Positions 26,288 through 36,000 of a stretch of 51,628 nucleotides of DNA are shown here, piece after piece (the first letter of the stretch is position 1; each line of letters opens with the position of its first letter). The notes beneath the pieces are model-generated. The model ran no database searches. It saw only the letters and a list, made by a program, of their open reading frames with translations, and was not told the origin of the DNA. The DNA comes from Strigomonas culicis (Eukaryota; Euglenozoa; Kinetoplastea; Trypanosomatida; Trypanosomatidae): assembly GCA_000482145.1 (NCBI GenBank), contig AUXH01000060.1, positions 1 to 51,628 of the forward strand. The letters run 5' to 3'. The position numbers were made by a program, and so were the translations under genes.

Positions 26288-27523
26288 CTAGTGAGCCGAG
26301 TGCTCGCCGGAGAAGAAGACCGAGACGCTGTCCATCAGGGACAACAGCAGCTGACCCCCGAGGCCCGGGTAGTGGGACATGAGGGAGCGCATGTAGGGCA
26401 CGGGCACCTGGTCCTTGCGCAGCGACTCGATGGACTCCTTCGCCTCCTCGAGGCACTTGCGGATCGCGGGGGTGCTCGCGTCGTTGGGGTCTAACTTCGC
26501 GAGGAGCGTGTCGCAGTACTCGGCGAACATGCCGAGCGCGTTGTAGAGGTCCGTCGAGTGCACCATGACGCGGCAGGACGCCCCGCGGGACATCTTGACC
26601 TTGACGTGGAACGTCTCAGCGTTGTTGTACACCTCGGCGAGGGTGCCGATGGCCATCACCTGCGGGATCGCGCAGAAACGGAAGATGGAGGGGTCGCGGA
26701 GCGGCTTGAGGTACTCGATGACGTACGGGATGTGCTGCACGGCGTCGGCCACCATAGCGTTGAGGCACTCCACGGCCTTCTTCTCGTTGCTCCTGTCCTT
26801 GAAGTCCTGGAGCTGCTCCCCGTACTGGCCCCAGATCTCCTTGGGCCAGAACATGCGGGGCGGCTCCTCGAGGATGTCCTCGAAGTAGTCGCGGATGATG
26901 TTCGTCTTCTGCAGGAAGAGACCCATGTGGTTGGAGTTGGTGAGGTCGTCCGCGAGGTGGCTGTCCTCGAAGTCGCAGTTGGCGAAGAGGCGGGTGAGGC
27001 CGTGGCCGACCAGACCGGCGACGTAGTGGCAGTACAGGTTGTAGTCCTCCTTCGTCACGACGGGGCGCTGCAGGAAGTCGCACATGCCGTTCGCCATGCG
27101 CTCGCAGATGTCCTCGATGACGACGCGGTACTCCTCCTTCAGCTGCTGCGCGGCGCGGGCGACGCGGGGGTAGTTCTCGAGCAGCTCGCGCTCGCGGCCC
27201 TTGCCGACGCCGGTCATGGACCACTCGACGTCGTTCGTGTGCTTGTGGAACTTGGGCAGCTCGCGCAGCTTGACGTCGAGGGGGACGCTCATGTCGTCCT
27301 CGACCGTGTCCAGCGCGCGCAGCACGAGGTAGAAGAGGCAGATGCCGTCGCGGAGCCCAGCGTCGTTCAGCTGCGCGATGACCACGGCGAAGGAGCGGGA
27401 CACGTCCTGCAGAACGTCGTAGCAGTAGCGGAGGTCCTCCTGGTCGGCCGTCAGGGACACCTTCGCCGTGCGCATCTGCCACTTCACACGGACCATATCG
27501 ACCACATTAGAGAACATGCCCAT
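26288..27523 (-). CDS. SQS: Squalene synthase
   Basis: A 411-residue enzyme from Met 27523 (MGMFSNVVDM; a second Met follows two codons later). It joins two farnesyl diphosphates to presqualene diphosphate and reduces this to squalene, the first committed step of ergosterol synthesis. Both Asp-rich magnesium motifs are present: ALDTVEDD and NIIRDYFED. FYLVLRALDTVEDDM, VAGLVGHGLTRLF and FCAIPQVMAIGT are classical squalene synthase blocks. The C-terminus (LGGQLLLSLMDSVSVFF) is only weakly hydrophobic, so the usual ER membrane anchor is not obvious. The 41 extra upstream codons are Phe/Leu-rich leader, with a strong splice acceptor at 27535. Confidence 0.95.
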   Translation of the reverse strand: MGMFSNVVDMVRVKWQMRTAKVSLTADQEDLRYCYDVLQDVSRSFAVVIAQLNDAGLRDGICLFYLVLRALDTVEDDMSVPLDVKLRELPKFHKHTNDVEWSMTGVGKGRERELLENYPRVARAAQQLKEEYRVVIEDICERMANGMCDFLQRPVVTKEDYNLYCHYVAGLVGHGLTRLFANCDFEDSHLADDLTNSNHMGLFLQKTNIIRDYFEDILEEPPRMFWPKEIWGQYGEQLQDFKDRSNEKKAVECLNAMVADAVQHIPYVIEYLKPLRDPSIFRFCAIPQVMAIGTLAEVYNNAETFHVKVKMSRGASCRVMVHSTDLYNALGMFAEYCDTLLAKLDPNDASTPAIRKCLEEAKESIESLRKDQVPVPYMRSLMSHYPGLGGQLLLSLMDSVSVFFSGEHSAH

Positions 27524-28232
27524 GTTTATAATTTCTGCGGAAAGAAAAAGCAATTGGAGTCGAAGAACAAAGAGTGAAAAAAAGAGTATTGACTGAAATA
27601 ATTTATTTGTATTTATGGAGTATACGAAAAAAAAAACTATAATCATAGTGAGCGTTGGAGAAGGGTAAAGAGTATGATTGATTATACAGTGTAGATGAAA
27701 AACACATGATTCAGCGAATACACACCATAAACGCCGTTTTTACAATAGAAAAGGTAGCACACACGACTGCAGCAACATTTTTGCTAGTATAAAGAGTCAA
27801 ACAAACAAACAAAATATATACATATATACGTACGTATATATATGTATGAGGATAATAACGCTAATAATAACAAACAAACAAAAAAGAAAACAACCACAAC
27901 GACGGGAGAGAGGGTAAAGAAACAAACAAACAAACAAAAAAGAGCGTGTATAGTAATGGGTATAAATATGCGTGAATATAGAGGAAGGTAACGCTTATAA
28001 ATTTACAACCTCCTCGAATGTAAACATAGAGCAACAAAACAACAAACAAAGAAATAATAAGATGATATAATTATCTTGTTGGAGTTATGCGCTATGCTAT
28101 CAATGAGAATCATGAAAAAGGCGGAAGAAAAAAGAAGAGAAGAACGTACCATAAAAACGAAAATAAAAAGAATCTTTTTTTTCACTTTAAAAACCTTCTT
28201 TGATGCTATTCTATATATTTATATTGGTATAC
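27524..28232. other. Intergenic spacer, 709 bp
   Basis: The longest spacer here, strongly AT-rich, with CAAA/AAAC tetramer runs (27800-28045) and a 20-bp perfect palindrome of TA and ACGT at 27822-27841. It forms the 3' UTR of the NEK kinase gene and the leader of squalene synthase. No gene is recognised. Confidence 0.6.
27534..27560 (-). promoter_or_regulatory. Trans-splice acceptor of squalene synthase
   Basis: The transcribed strand reads a T/C-rich tract (about 27560-27539) directly followed by CAG at 27537-27535. This gives an 11-nt leader before ATG 27523 and rules out the longer open frame. Confidence 0.65.
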
Positions 28233-29549
28233 TTAGGGTGCCGCGCTCTGCAGCGCGCTAAGCCATGCGTCGTAGGAAGACTTGCTCTCCGCCTTGAACC
28301 AAAATGCTTTGCCCGTCTGGTTCTTCATGGCAAAGACGAACTGCTCGCCCGCTATGGACTCGTCAATCGGACAGACCGACGTGAGCGAGGACACGGGGAA
28401 GCTCTCGGTGCCGGAGGTGGCTCCCCGCATCGAGATGCACGTCGCGTCTAGCTTCAGCTCGCAGTCCTGCCACCCGCTGCCGGCGGTGTGGCGCTTGACG
28501 GTGCCGACGCGCGTCTCGATCGTGCTGGCGACCTCGTTGGCCTGGCTGACCGAGATGGCGTTGTTCACGCACTCGCGGATCTCCTTCCGCACGTCCTCCG
28601 GGATCTTGGCGTGGCGGTCGACACTACGCTGCAGTGTCTGCAGGTTCGCGCGGACGAAGGGCTCCTGGAAGAGCGTGCGCGTCGAGGGCCGCTCGAACGG
28701 CTTGAGCGACAGCAGGCGGTCGCAGATGCTGCGCAGGTCGGCGGAGAAGACGTCCGGCAGCGGCTGCCGGCGGGCGTGGCAGATGTTGCTGATCAGCTCG
28801 TCCATGTTGCGGCCGCCGAAGGGGCGCTTGAGCGCCATCACCTCGTAGAGGATGACGCCCAGCGCCCACATCTCGCTCTTTTTGCTATACGGCTGCCGCT
28901 GCCACAGCTCCGGGCTGAGGTAGTACGGCGTCCCGCAGAAGGTGGTGCCCACCGCGTTCGATGGGGAGTCCTCGTACTGCCGCGAGAAACCAAAGTCGCC
29001 CACCTTGACGAGGCCAGTGGTGGTGAGCAGAACGTTGGCGGTCTTGAGATCACGGTGCATCATCTTGTTCATATGAATATGGTTGAGCGCCAGGCAAAGC
29101 TGTAGAAAGATAAAAATGACCTCGTGCTCCTTGAAGTAGCGCATGGTCTGCTGGCGGGCCTTGATCTGTTTGTAGAGGTCACCACCGTCCGCGTACTCCA
29201 TGGCGATTAGAATAATGCCCTCCTTTTCTACCGAGTCGATGCAGCGGACAATGAGAGGGTTGTTACAGCGCGAGAGACACTTGACTTCGTTGGTGACAAA
29301 GCCGCGATCCTTGGCGGTCATATTGTTCAGGTCCATCACCTTGCCGGCAAGAATGCGGCCCGTTTCGCGCTCCTCCACGCGCCACGCACTGCCAAAGCTG
29401 CCCTGGCCGAGGAGCTTGCGCTTGATGTACTTGCACTCGGGTGTCGTGCCGAGGATGCCCTCGAGAGGATCGCGGCGTCCCGCCGTGTTGGGCGGCTGAG
29501 GGAGGCCGTTGGGTGCGTTCGGGTTCCGCCTGTCGTTGGGTTCAGCCAT
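28233..29549 (-). CDS. NEK-family kinase with C-terminal PH domain
   Basis: A 438-residue kinase from Met 29549 (MAEPNDRRNPN). The Gly loop is LGQGSFGSAW (48-57), catalytic lysine K70 (LAGKVMDL), HRDLKTANVLL with D167 as the catalytic base, DFG at 185-187, and an activation loop ending FCGTPYYLSPELW. These are NEK-type features. Residues about 335-438 form a PH-like domain (TVKRHTAGSGWQDCELKL, and the final helix SSYDAWLSALQSA). Kinetoplastids have an expanded set of NEK kinases, some with such PH tails, used in basal body, flagellum and differentiation control. The PH domain suggests lipid or membrane targeting. No catalytic residue is missing. Confidence 0.92.
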   Translation of the reverse strand: MAEPNDRRNPNAPNGLPQPPNTAGRRDPLEGILGTTPECKYIKRKLLGQGSFGSAWRVEERETGRILAGKVMDLNNMTAKDRGFVTNEVKCLSRCNNPLIVRCIDSVEKEGIILIAMEYADGGDLYKQIKARQQTMRYFKEHEVIFIFLQLCLALNHIHMNKMMHRDLKTANVLLTTTGLVKVGDFGFSRQYEDSPSNAVGTTFCGTPYYLSPELWQRQPYSKKSEMWALGVILYEVMALKRPFGGRNMDELISNICHARRQPLPDVFSADLRSICDRLLSLKPFERPSTRTLFQEPFVRANLQTLQRSVDRHAKIPEDVRKEIRECVNNAISVSQANEVASTIETRVGTVKRHTAGSGWQDCELKLDATCISMRGATSGTESFPVSSLTSVCPIDESIAGEQFVFAMKNQTGKAFWFKAESKSSYDAWLSALQSAAP

Positions 29550-29598
29550 TGTTATAAGGAGAGGGAGAGAGAGTGCAAGAGCCAAAGAGTTGGTTGCG

Positions 29599-29622
29599 AT
29601 ATATATATATATATATATATAT
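29599..29622. repeat. Microsatellite (AT)12
   Basis: Uninterrupted AT dinucleotides in the spacer upstream of the NEK kinase gene. Confidence 0.9.
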
Positions 29623-29732
29623 TTGAGTATTTATGATTGAAGAAGAAAAAAAGAAAAGAAAAAGAAAAAAGAACAAAACTAGTGGAGTGGAAAGAAAAAG
29701 AAAATAGGGAGAGGACGTTTTTCGACGATGCT

Positions 29733-29754
29733 CACACACACACACACACACACA
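29733..29754. repeat. Microsatellite (CA)11
   Basis: Uninterrupted CA dinucleotides on the plus strand in the same spacer, about 110 bp from the AT repeat. Confidence 0.9.
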
Positions 29755-30019
29755 TACAGCGTCTGTAAAAGCGGTCTAGAACGGAGTACACACGTTTCCG
29801 TTTGAATAGGTTCCCAAAGCCGTGTACGTCCACACTCTATACAAAGGCCACTTCTTTTGAGTATTGTCATTAATTTATTTACACGTTAATTCTATCATTC
29901 TGCAGTATCTATAGACGAGCAACAAACAACAACACTATATCCGTACGCATACCGTTTGGGTGCATCCGTCCCACGCATTTGTGCCCGTTGGCTGCGTTGT
30001 TCCTCTTTTTTTCTTGTCT

Positions 30020-32566
30020 TTATGCAACTGTATCTTCTGTTCTTTGCCGTTTAAAGGAGGGGTCTTTGCCGATGGCAGTGGCCTGGCCGTCAGCGTCGTC
30101 AGAGCGGCTGTGCTTTGGTGCGTGGGTAGCGTCACCTTCGCCCTCCTCCTCGTCGGAGGAGGAGCTATGAATGGAAGAGATCTCCTGCGAGATATCGAGC
30201 ATGGGCTCCGTAGCCGAGAGCACCTCCACGTCGAGCCCGAACTCTGTGGCCAGTGCCTCGTACTCGGAGAGCTGCCGCTCGGACGTGCTCGCAATACTGT
30301 ACGTCTCTTCGTCCTGGTGCCGCGCCTCCTCCGGGGTTTGGTGGAGCACCCCCGTGACCTTGTGCGCGAGAAACGGCAGCTTCTGGCCCATGCGCTCGCC
30401 GTACACGTCGTGGAGCGACAGGAGCACCTTTTCGCACGCGCGCGGAGTGCTGAGGCTGCCCAGGTCGGCTCTGCTCATGGAGTCCTCATTCCGCAGCTCG
30501 TGCACGTACGGGCTGCGCGTCGAGGACTGCAGCATGAGCAGCGACTGGCTCTTCTCGTTGTGCACGCATTTGCAGATAAGGTCGAACAGATGGCCGACCG
30601 CACAGAAGAGCAAGTTGTTGCGCTGCGGGTTGGACAGGAGCAGCTCCATGGCCACACTCACAATAGACTGCTCGCCCTGGAAGAGCTTGAGGAGATGCGT
30701 GTTGCAGCGGGAGAAGAAGGTGGACACGAGAGAGATGATGGACGACTGCAGGTTGGCCAGGGCCCGCACGGGCCTCTGCAGGAAGAGGCCGAGCGAGGTG
30801 AAGAGGGCGGCGCGGTCCACCGTCTCGCTAAGACTACTGCACAGCCGTTCCTCCACCACCTCCGCGACGGTTTGCACGAGCTTCAGCCCGTACACGATGC
30901 GTATTTCCTCCCCGTGGCTGGGCAGCCGGCCCTCCCCGGCGGCGCCCCGCACGAGCTCGACGATGGTCGTCATGACGCCGAAGAGGGGCGGGTCGCTGGC
31001 GCCGAGGCTGCCGCGTACCCAAAAGGAGAGGATCTCCTGTTTCTTCACGGCGACGGTCGGGTTGGTAGCGTACAAGGGCTGGATCAGCCCCACGCAGCAG
31101 CTCTGCACCGCGTCGAAGACGGCGCGCAGCTCCGCGCCGCGGCGCAGCGTGGTCGCCGCCCTCAGGAGAAGGCCGAGGGTGCAGGTCGCGGGGCGCTCCG
31201 CCGCATCGAGCAGCAGATCCTCCCGCGCCACGGGCAGCACGCTGAGGCAGCTGTTGACCGTGTCGGCCACCATCTGCACCGCACGACCCGCCTTGTCCAG
31301 CTCCTCCGTCGGCGCTTTGTTCGAGACGAGCTCATCCTGATAGATGCTCAGCGAGACGTCTAAGGCCTTTCGAAGAAAGGGAAACACGTCCTTTTCAATG
31401 AGACTGTACAAGAGCCCCTCCTTGTCATCGAGAGGCACTACGGACGTTTTGACGGTCTTGGTCATATCGTTCACAAAGCCGAGCAGGTCGTAGAATTCGT
31501 CGAGCGAGCTCTTCTCCTTGCTAATGATGGCGTAAAACTGCTTGGGGAGCGTTTCCGGCGAGGCGCAGATGTTCCGCATGATGTCGAACTTGATGCGCAG
31601 CATGAAGGAGCCGAGCACGGAGCTGCACATGGGGTCGCCCTCGTCCAGACTGAGGGGGAACAGGTCCTTCAGGAAGCCCGCGGCGTAGAGGATGTGCACC
31701 TGCGCCTGCAGCGCCGCGCTCAGGTGGCACGGGTTGCGGAAGCTAGCGCGACGCTCCTCGGTGCTGATGAAGCCGGACGCCTTGTCCCGCTTGCCGAGCG
31801 CGTACTGCAGGACGTCGATGCACCGGTCCACGTACTCGTTCGATACGAACTGCGAAAGGATCTTGCCCTCCGTGTTGAAGGGCGTTTGCAGAAGGGCGAC
31901 GAGGATCTTGCCGACCATCTCCATGTGCTCCGTGTCGCGGGACGCCTGGCACTGTTCGAAGAGCCCCACGAGGTCGCCCACGTAGTCGCCGTGGTCGCGC
32001 ACGTACCACCCAAAGTCCCGCGTGTAGGCGCCCACGGCATCCAGTATGGCGGGCAGGTTCTCGACCGAAGCCGTCCACTTGTGCCTGTGGTGGTCCTCCC
32101 CGTCGGTGAGCCGACCGCTGGCCCGCGCCCCGCGCTCCTCCTGCTGGTACATCCGTATCTTGTGCACAATCTCGTCGCAGCCCTCCTGCACGTTGAAGCT
32201 GCAGGCCATGTCCTGCCCCAGCTCCGGGTCCGTCCAGACCAGAATGGCGCCCTCCTGCGTCGAGTAAATGTCGTCGAGCACGATGGGCGTGCTCATCAGG
32301 ATGTCGGCGGTCTCGTCCAGGGCTACCATGACCAGCTTCGCGATGCGCTTTTTTTTGGGCGTGCGGTTCAGCCTACCGCTCACGCGGCTGTTCGGCGACG
32401 TGTCGCTACCGAACGCTACAGGCTCTATCGACACGGTCACCTCGCCCACGCCAATTTCTGTCCACGACTGCTCCCCGGAAATGGAGGTGAAGAGCTTTGC
32501 CTTGGTGAGCGGCTCGAAAAAGTCTTCTATCGACTGTACGACAGTGTCTTCTTCGTCCTCGTTCAT
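30020..32566 (-). CDS. PPP4R3: PP4 regulatory subunit 3 (SMEK/Psy2)
   Basis: An 848-residue protein from Met 32566 (MNEDEEDTVVQSIED). An N-terminal PH/EVH1-like domain (about 25-145) includes ILMSTPIVLDDIYSTQEGAI and ILVWTDPELGQDMACSF, typical of SMEK proteins. The long helical repeat region that follows contains SMK/DUF625 signatures (FVSNEYVDRCIDVLQYAL, FRNPCHLSAALQAQVHILYA). The C-terminus is acidic and disordered (SSSSDEEEGEGD) with a basic KRQR at the end that could be a nuclear signal. The subunit directs protein phosphatase 4 to substrates in DNA repair and chromosome segregation. Eight extra upstream codons are possible but leader-like. Confidence 0.9.
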   Translation of the reverse strand: MNEDEEDTVVQSIEDFFEPLTKAKLFTSISGEQSWTEIGVGEVTVSIEPVAFGSDTSPNSRVSGRLNRTPKKKRIAKLVMVALDETADILMSTPIVLDDIYSTQEGAILVWTDPELGQDMACSFNVQEGCDEIVHKIRMYQQEERGARASGRLTDGEDHHRHKWTASVENLPAILDAVGAYTRDFGWYVRDHGDYVGDLVGLFEQCQASRDTEHMEMVGKILVALLQTPFNTEGKILSQFVSNEYVDRCIDVLQYALGKRDKASGFISTEERRASFRNPCHLSAALQAQVHILYAAGFLKDLFPLSLDEGDPMCSSVLGSFMLRIKFDIMRNICASPETLPKQFYAIISKEKSSLDEFYDLLGFVNDMTKTVKTSVVPLDDKEGLLYSLIEKDVFPFLRKALDVSLSIYQDELVSNKAPTEELDKAGRAVQMVADTVNSCLSVLPVAREDLLLDAAERPATCTLGLLLRAATTLRRGAELRAVFDAVQSCCVGLIQPLYATNPTVAVKKQEILSFWVRGSLGASDPPLFGVMTTIVELVRGAAGEGRLPSHGEEIRIVYGLKLVQTVAEVVEERLCSSLSETVDRAALFTSLGLFLQRPVRALANLQSSIISLVSTFFSRCNTHLLKLFQGEQSIVSVAMELLLSNPQRNNLLFCAVGHLFDLICKCVHNEKSQSLLMLQSSTRSPYVHELRNEDSMSRADLGSLSTPRACEKVLLSLHDVYGERMGQKLPFLAHKVTGVLHQTPEEARHQDEETYSIASTSERQLSEYEALATEFGLDVEVLSATEPMLDISQEISSIHSSSSDEEEGEGDATHAPKHSRSDDADGQATAIGKDPSFKRQRTEDTVA

Positions 32567-32708
32567 TTTGCTCTCTCCTTTTCGCCACAACTAACTATGG
32601 TTCTTTATAAATATGTATGAATAAAAGCAAACGATGCAACTCTCACCCTCTCCACAGCTGAAAGGAGAGGCTATAGCGGTGGTAAGGGATATATGTATGT
32701 TTTTTATT

Positions 32709-32728
32709 TATATATATATATATATATA
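32709..32728. repeat. Microsatellite (TA)10
   Basis: Uninterrupted TA dinucleotides in the spacer between the giant coiled-coil gene and PP4R3. Confidence 0.9.
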
Positions 32729-32794
32729 TGTACCCGGAAGGGGGATGGAAATCAACAACAACAACAAAAGCTAAATCCCTTAAAGCGAGCAAAC

Positions 32795-32926
32795 ATGGAG
32801 AACAAGAAGTGCGATAACAAGGTGATACATGATCCGCTTCTATCCATTCATCGCACAAAGGCGTGTTGCTCTGGTTGCGATTTATACAACTATGCATTTG
32901 GTGATTGGTATAAGGATGCAGTGTAG
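32795..32926 (+). CDS. Possible plus-strand mini-protein with CCSGC motif
   Basis: A 43-residue frame (MENKKCDNKVIHDPLLSIHR, then a TKACCSGCDLYNYAFGDWY segment). It is the only plus-strand frame in the window with a protein-like Cys and aromatic pattern. The CC-SGC cluster followed by aromatic residues faintly recalls oxidoreductase-like CC-x-SGC domains, but one spacing and one Cys differ. Codons are AT-rich, unlike the neighbours, and the strand is opposite to the transcription unit, so expression is doubtful. It may be a remnant or a chance frame; an 84-codon minus-strand frame overlaps it. Low confidence. Confidence 0.2.
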   Translation: MENKKCDNKVIHDPLLSIHRTKACCSGCDLYNYAFGDWYKDAV

Positions 32927-33058
32927 GGGAAAAAAGAAAAGAAAAAAATCTAGGTGAAACAGTAATTGTACAAACATATTTTTTAAAAAGGAGGAAAAAC
33001 TACTAGATGTTTTTCTTTTATTCTGGTGTTGTGGATGGACGTGTACAGAGTCTAGTGT

Positions 33059-36000
33059 CTAGCTTGAAAGAACACAAGTGTTCAGCAGCTGCTCCTGACG
33101 TGCGAGCTCCTCCAGCCTCTTGCCACGCGCAATGAGGTCGTCAAGGTCGCACGTGAGGGCGTCCGCCTGGTAGTACCGTTCGGCATTCTTCTCGAATTGT
33201 AGATTGAGCAGTTTGGAGTAGCGGAGCATCGACTGCGACAGTTCGATCGAATCCATGGAGGCACTGCGCGCGCGAGCGGGCGGTGTCGGCGGCGCCCCGT
33301 GCCCACGCCACGTCGGCAGAGGCGAGGACAGAGAGCGGCCACGCTTCGCGTACGAGGGCGCCCGATACCGACTGGACTCGGGCATGCAGTACGCTGGGGA
33401 CGTGTTGCTGTGCCAGTCGTGGAGCGGCTCGCAGCGAGCCCCCGCACCGCGTGGGTCATTTCTGAAGTGCGGCGAAATGGAGGCTGCGGCAGCGACAGCG
33501 TCGAGCGACGGGAACGCTTGGACAAACGAAGCGTTCTCCACAGACCTGGTCGTGGGCACGGCGGTGTTAGAGGGTGGCGGGACGACGGTGGTGTCAGCGG
33601 CTACAGGCTCCTCGGCCTCTTCATGATGGTTGGCGTGCTCCATCCTTCTCCTGCTGGCCTCGTTGTGTGCCGCCGCGAGCGCGCGGGTCGTGGCGGCCAA
33701 GAAGGAGTCCAGCACGTATCCGGTTGTTGCGTCCAAGTGCTGGTCGTACAGAAGGCGGAGGACGGCAGTCTTGCGATTAACCGCCTGCACCATGGAGTCC
33801 TGCAGTGATTTGGAACCATCCCCTTTTCGGACTTCCTCGCAGTGCAATCGTAGGCTCTCCATTTCGTGCTTGTGGGCGATAACGAGTTGCTCCGTGGTGC
33901 GGTTGTCCTCCAACTTGCCTAGGGTGTATTTCTCCTCTAATCGCACCTTCTCTTCCATCAGCTTTGTGTTTTCGGTCTCCAGCTGCTCCTTTTCCTCAAT
34001 GAGGACCTCGACCTGGCGACGACAGTTGCTCTCGATAGCATCACGCTCCTCCTCCCACGCCACTGCCGCTTCGGTGTCTTCCCGTTCTGCTTCGAGAGTC
34101 TGGATGTGTGCCTGCAGGCGATTGGTGTGCTGATACGCGTCCTGCCGCTCTTGGGCCATGCGGGACGCGGCGCCGCGCAGGTGCGCAATCGTTGCGTTCA
34201 GCTCCGCCCTTTCCGTCACAGCAGCACGGCGGCTCTCCTCCAGCTGTTCGTGAAGGCTGTTGACGCTGTGCTCCAAGCGCTTCATCTTCTCTGCGCACTG
34301 ACGGTCCGCGCACGTGCCGGTTCCCGCCTGAAGCGATGCCAACTGGGTCTCCAGCGTCGCCGCCCGCTCCTGCGCGCCTTGCAGCTGTCGGTACGAGTCC
34401 GTCATCTGCTTCATCTTCTCCTGGTGCTGCGCGTAGAGAAAGCGCAGCTCATCAAAGGTGAAGGGCAAATCCAGGTCACCAGCGTCGCGCGCGGCTTGGT
34501 CGCTCCACCTCTCTAGCACCGCAGGGTCCGGGGCAGTATGGGAAAGGGACAGGGTGACGGAGTTGTCCGCTAGCTCCTTCGCAAGGGCAAGCTGTGTCTT
34601 CGCATCGACCAGCATCCGCTCCAGCATAGCGACGCGGTCTCGCAGCGACTGCCGCTCTGGTGAGCTTTCCCTCAGAGGCTCACTCTCTTTTTCTGATAGG
34701 ATGTGAGCGATGGCCAAGGGAGAGTCAGACGACGGGGATGGCGCAGACACAAGCGACTCCTCCGTCAGCTGCTCCAGGGAAAACGGCGTGTAAGTTGTGT
34801 TCACCGTTGACTGTGTGCGCTTCGGTGGCAGCGAGGGCCGCCTCTGCTGGAGGCGCTTCATCTCGGCCATGTTGGCCTCGAAGCGGCGCATAAGGTCGGC
34901 GGAGAAGACGTCCATCTCGACTAGAATACCGTTGACGCTGTAGAAGGTTTCGCGGCGCTCGTTAATGCTGTCGCTGTAAGTGTCCAGAAGTCGCTTGTGG
35001 CGACTGACAATTTCATCGAGGCGAGTAGAGGCAAGCTGCGCAAACGCTTCTTCCTCGTGGTTGGCAGAGGACGCTGTTTGTACCGAGGCCGCAGGTTGGA
35101 GTGGTTGCTGCAGCTGTTCCATCTGCTCCTTGAGCGTGCGCTGCTGAAGGTCCAGGAGGACCACGGCAGCCTGTCGGACAGCCTCGGCACTGCGACGTGT
35201 TTCGGTTTCCCTGCCAGTCACGAGAAAGCTCTGCTTCATCTGATTCCGTAGGGCTTCCTCCGACAGCTCTTGCAGCTCACTCTCACCGCAGGTCGCATCT
35301 TGTGTCGCACAGAGCATGTCGCCCAACCGCTGCTCCAAGTCATCGTCCGGCGCCCTTTCCTGCGCGCTGCGGCGAGCGGCGTCCACGGCGCGGTGCACCT
35401 CTGCTGCGAAGAGGTCTGTTGCGTGCGCGGCGTGTGAGGCAAGCCATTCGAGACACTCCTCGTAATGCGTCTCCAGCTCCTCCTGCTTCTCCCCAACTCG
35501 CTTCATCTCGATCGTATGCTGTGCGGTGGAGGCGTTCGCTCTGCTCTGCTCCTGCGCACACATCTGCTTCCATTGATCTGCCTCTTCCTGCCATACAGCC
35601 ACCGTGTGCTGCGCTTCCTGAACGGCAGATTCCGACTTGGCTACGCGGCTGGCCAGCTTTTTGTTTTCTGCCTCCACCGCCTCTAGACGTTCCTTATCGC
35701 TATTTTCGGTGAGAGACAGCAGGTGGTTCAGCGTGTTGGTGTATAGCTCTTGCTGCCGCCGGCGGTAGGTATCGAACAGCAGATTGTGAGCTGACGTGAT
35801 GTGTTGGATGCGCAACGCAAAACCGGTTTTCCAGTCCGCAGACTTTGTCTGCCGCCTACGCTCCGCTGCCCACGCGCGCCACTTGAAGAGCGCCGCTTTC
35901 GCGCAGTACGCCGTCATCTGAGAAGCCAGTATCTCCACTTTTGCCGTGGCTTCGGCAGCGACTTTCTGTAGTGTTTGCCGCTCTGCCTCTCCTTGCTGTT

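Larger units (their letters stand above)
29550..30019. other. Intergenic spacer, 470 bp
   Basis: Holds the AT and CA dinucleotide repeats described separately, A-rich runs at 29640-29700, and the PP4R3 3' UTR. A CT-rich tract on the transcribed strand at about 29572-29556 lies very close to the NEK start. No coding signal. Confidence 0.6.
32567..33058. other. Intergenic spacer, 492 bp
   Basis: Contains a (TA) microsatellite and, unusually, a short plus-strand open frame at 32795-32926 described separately. The remainder is AT-rich. Confidence 0.6.

Noticed and set aside
27822..27841. 20-bp perfect palindrome TA/ACGT
   Set aside because: Simple AT dinucleotides make such palindromes common in these spacers; I see no partner site or origin-like context.
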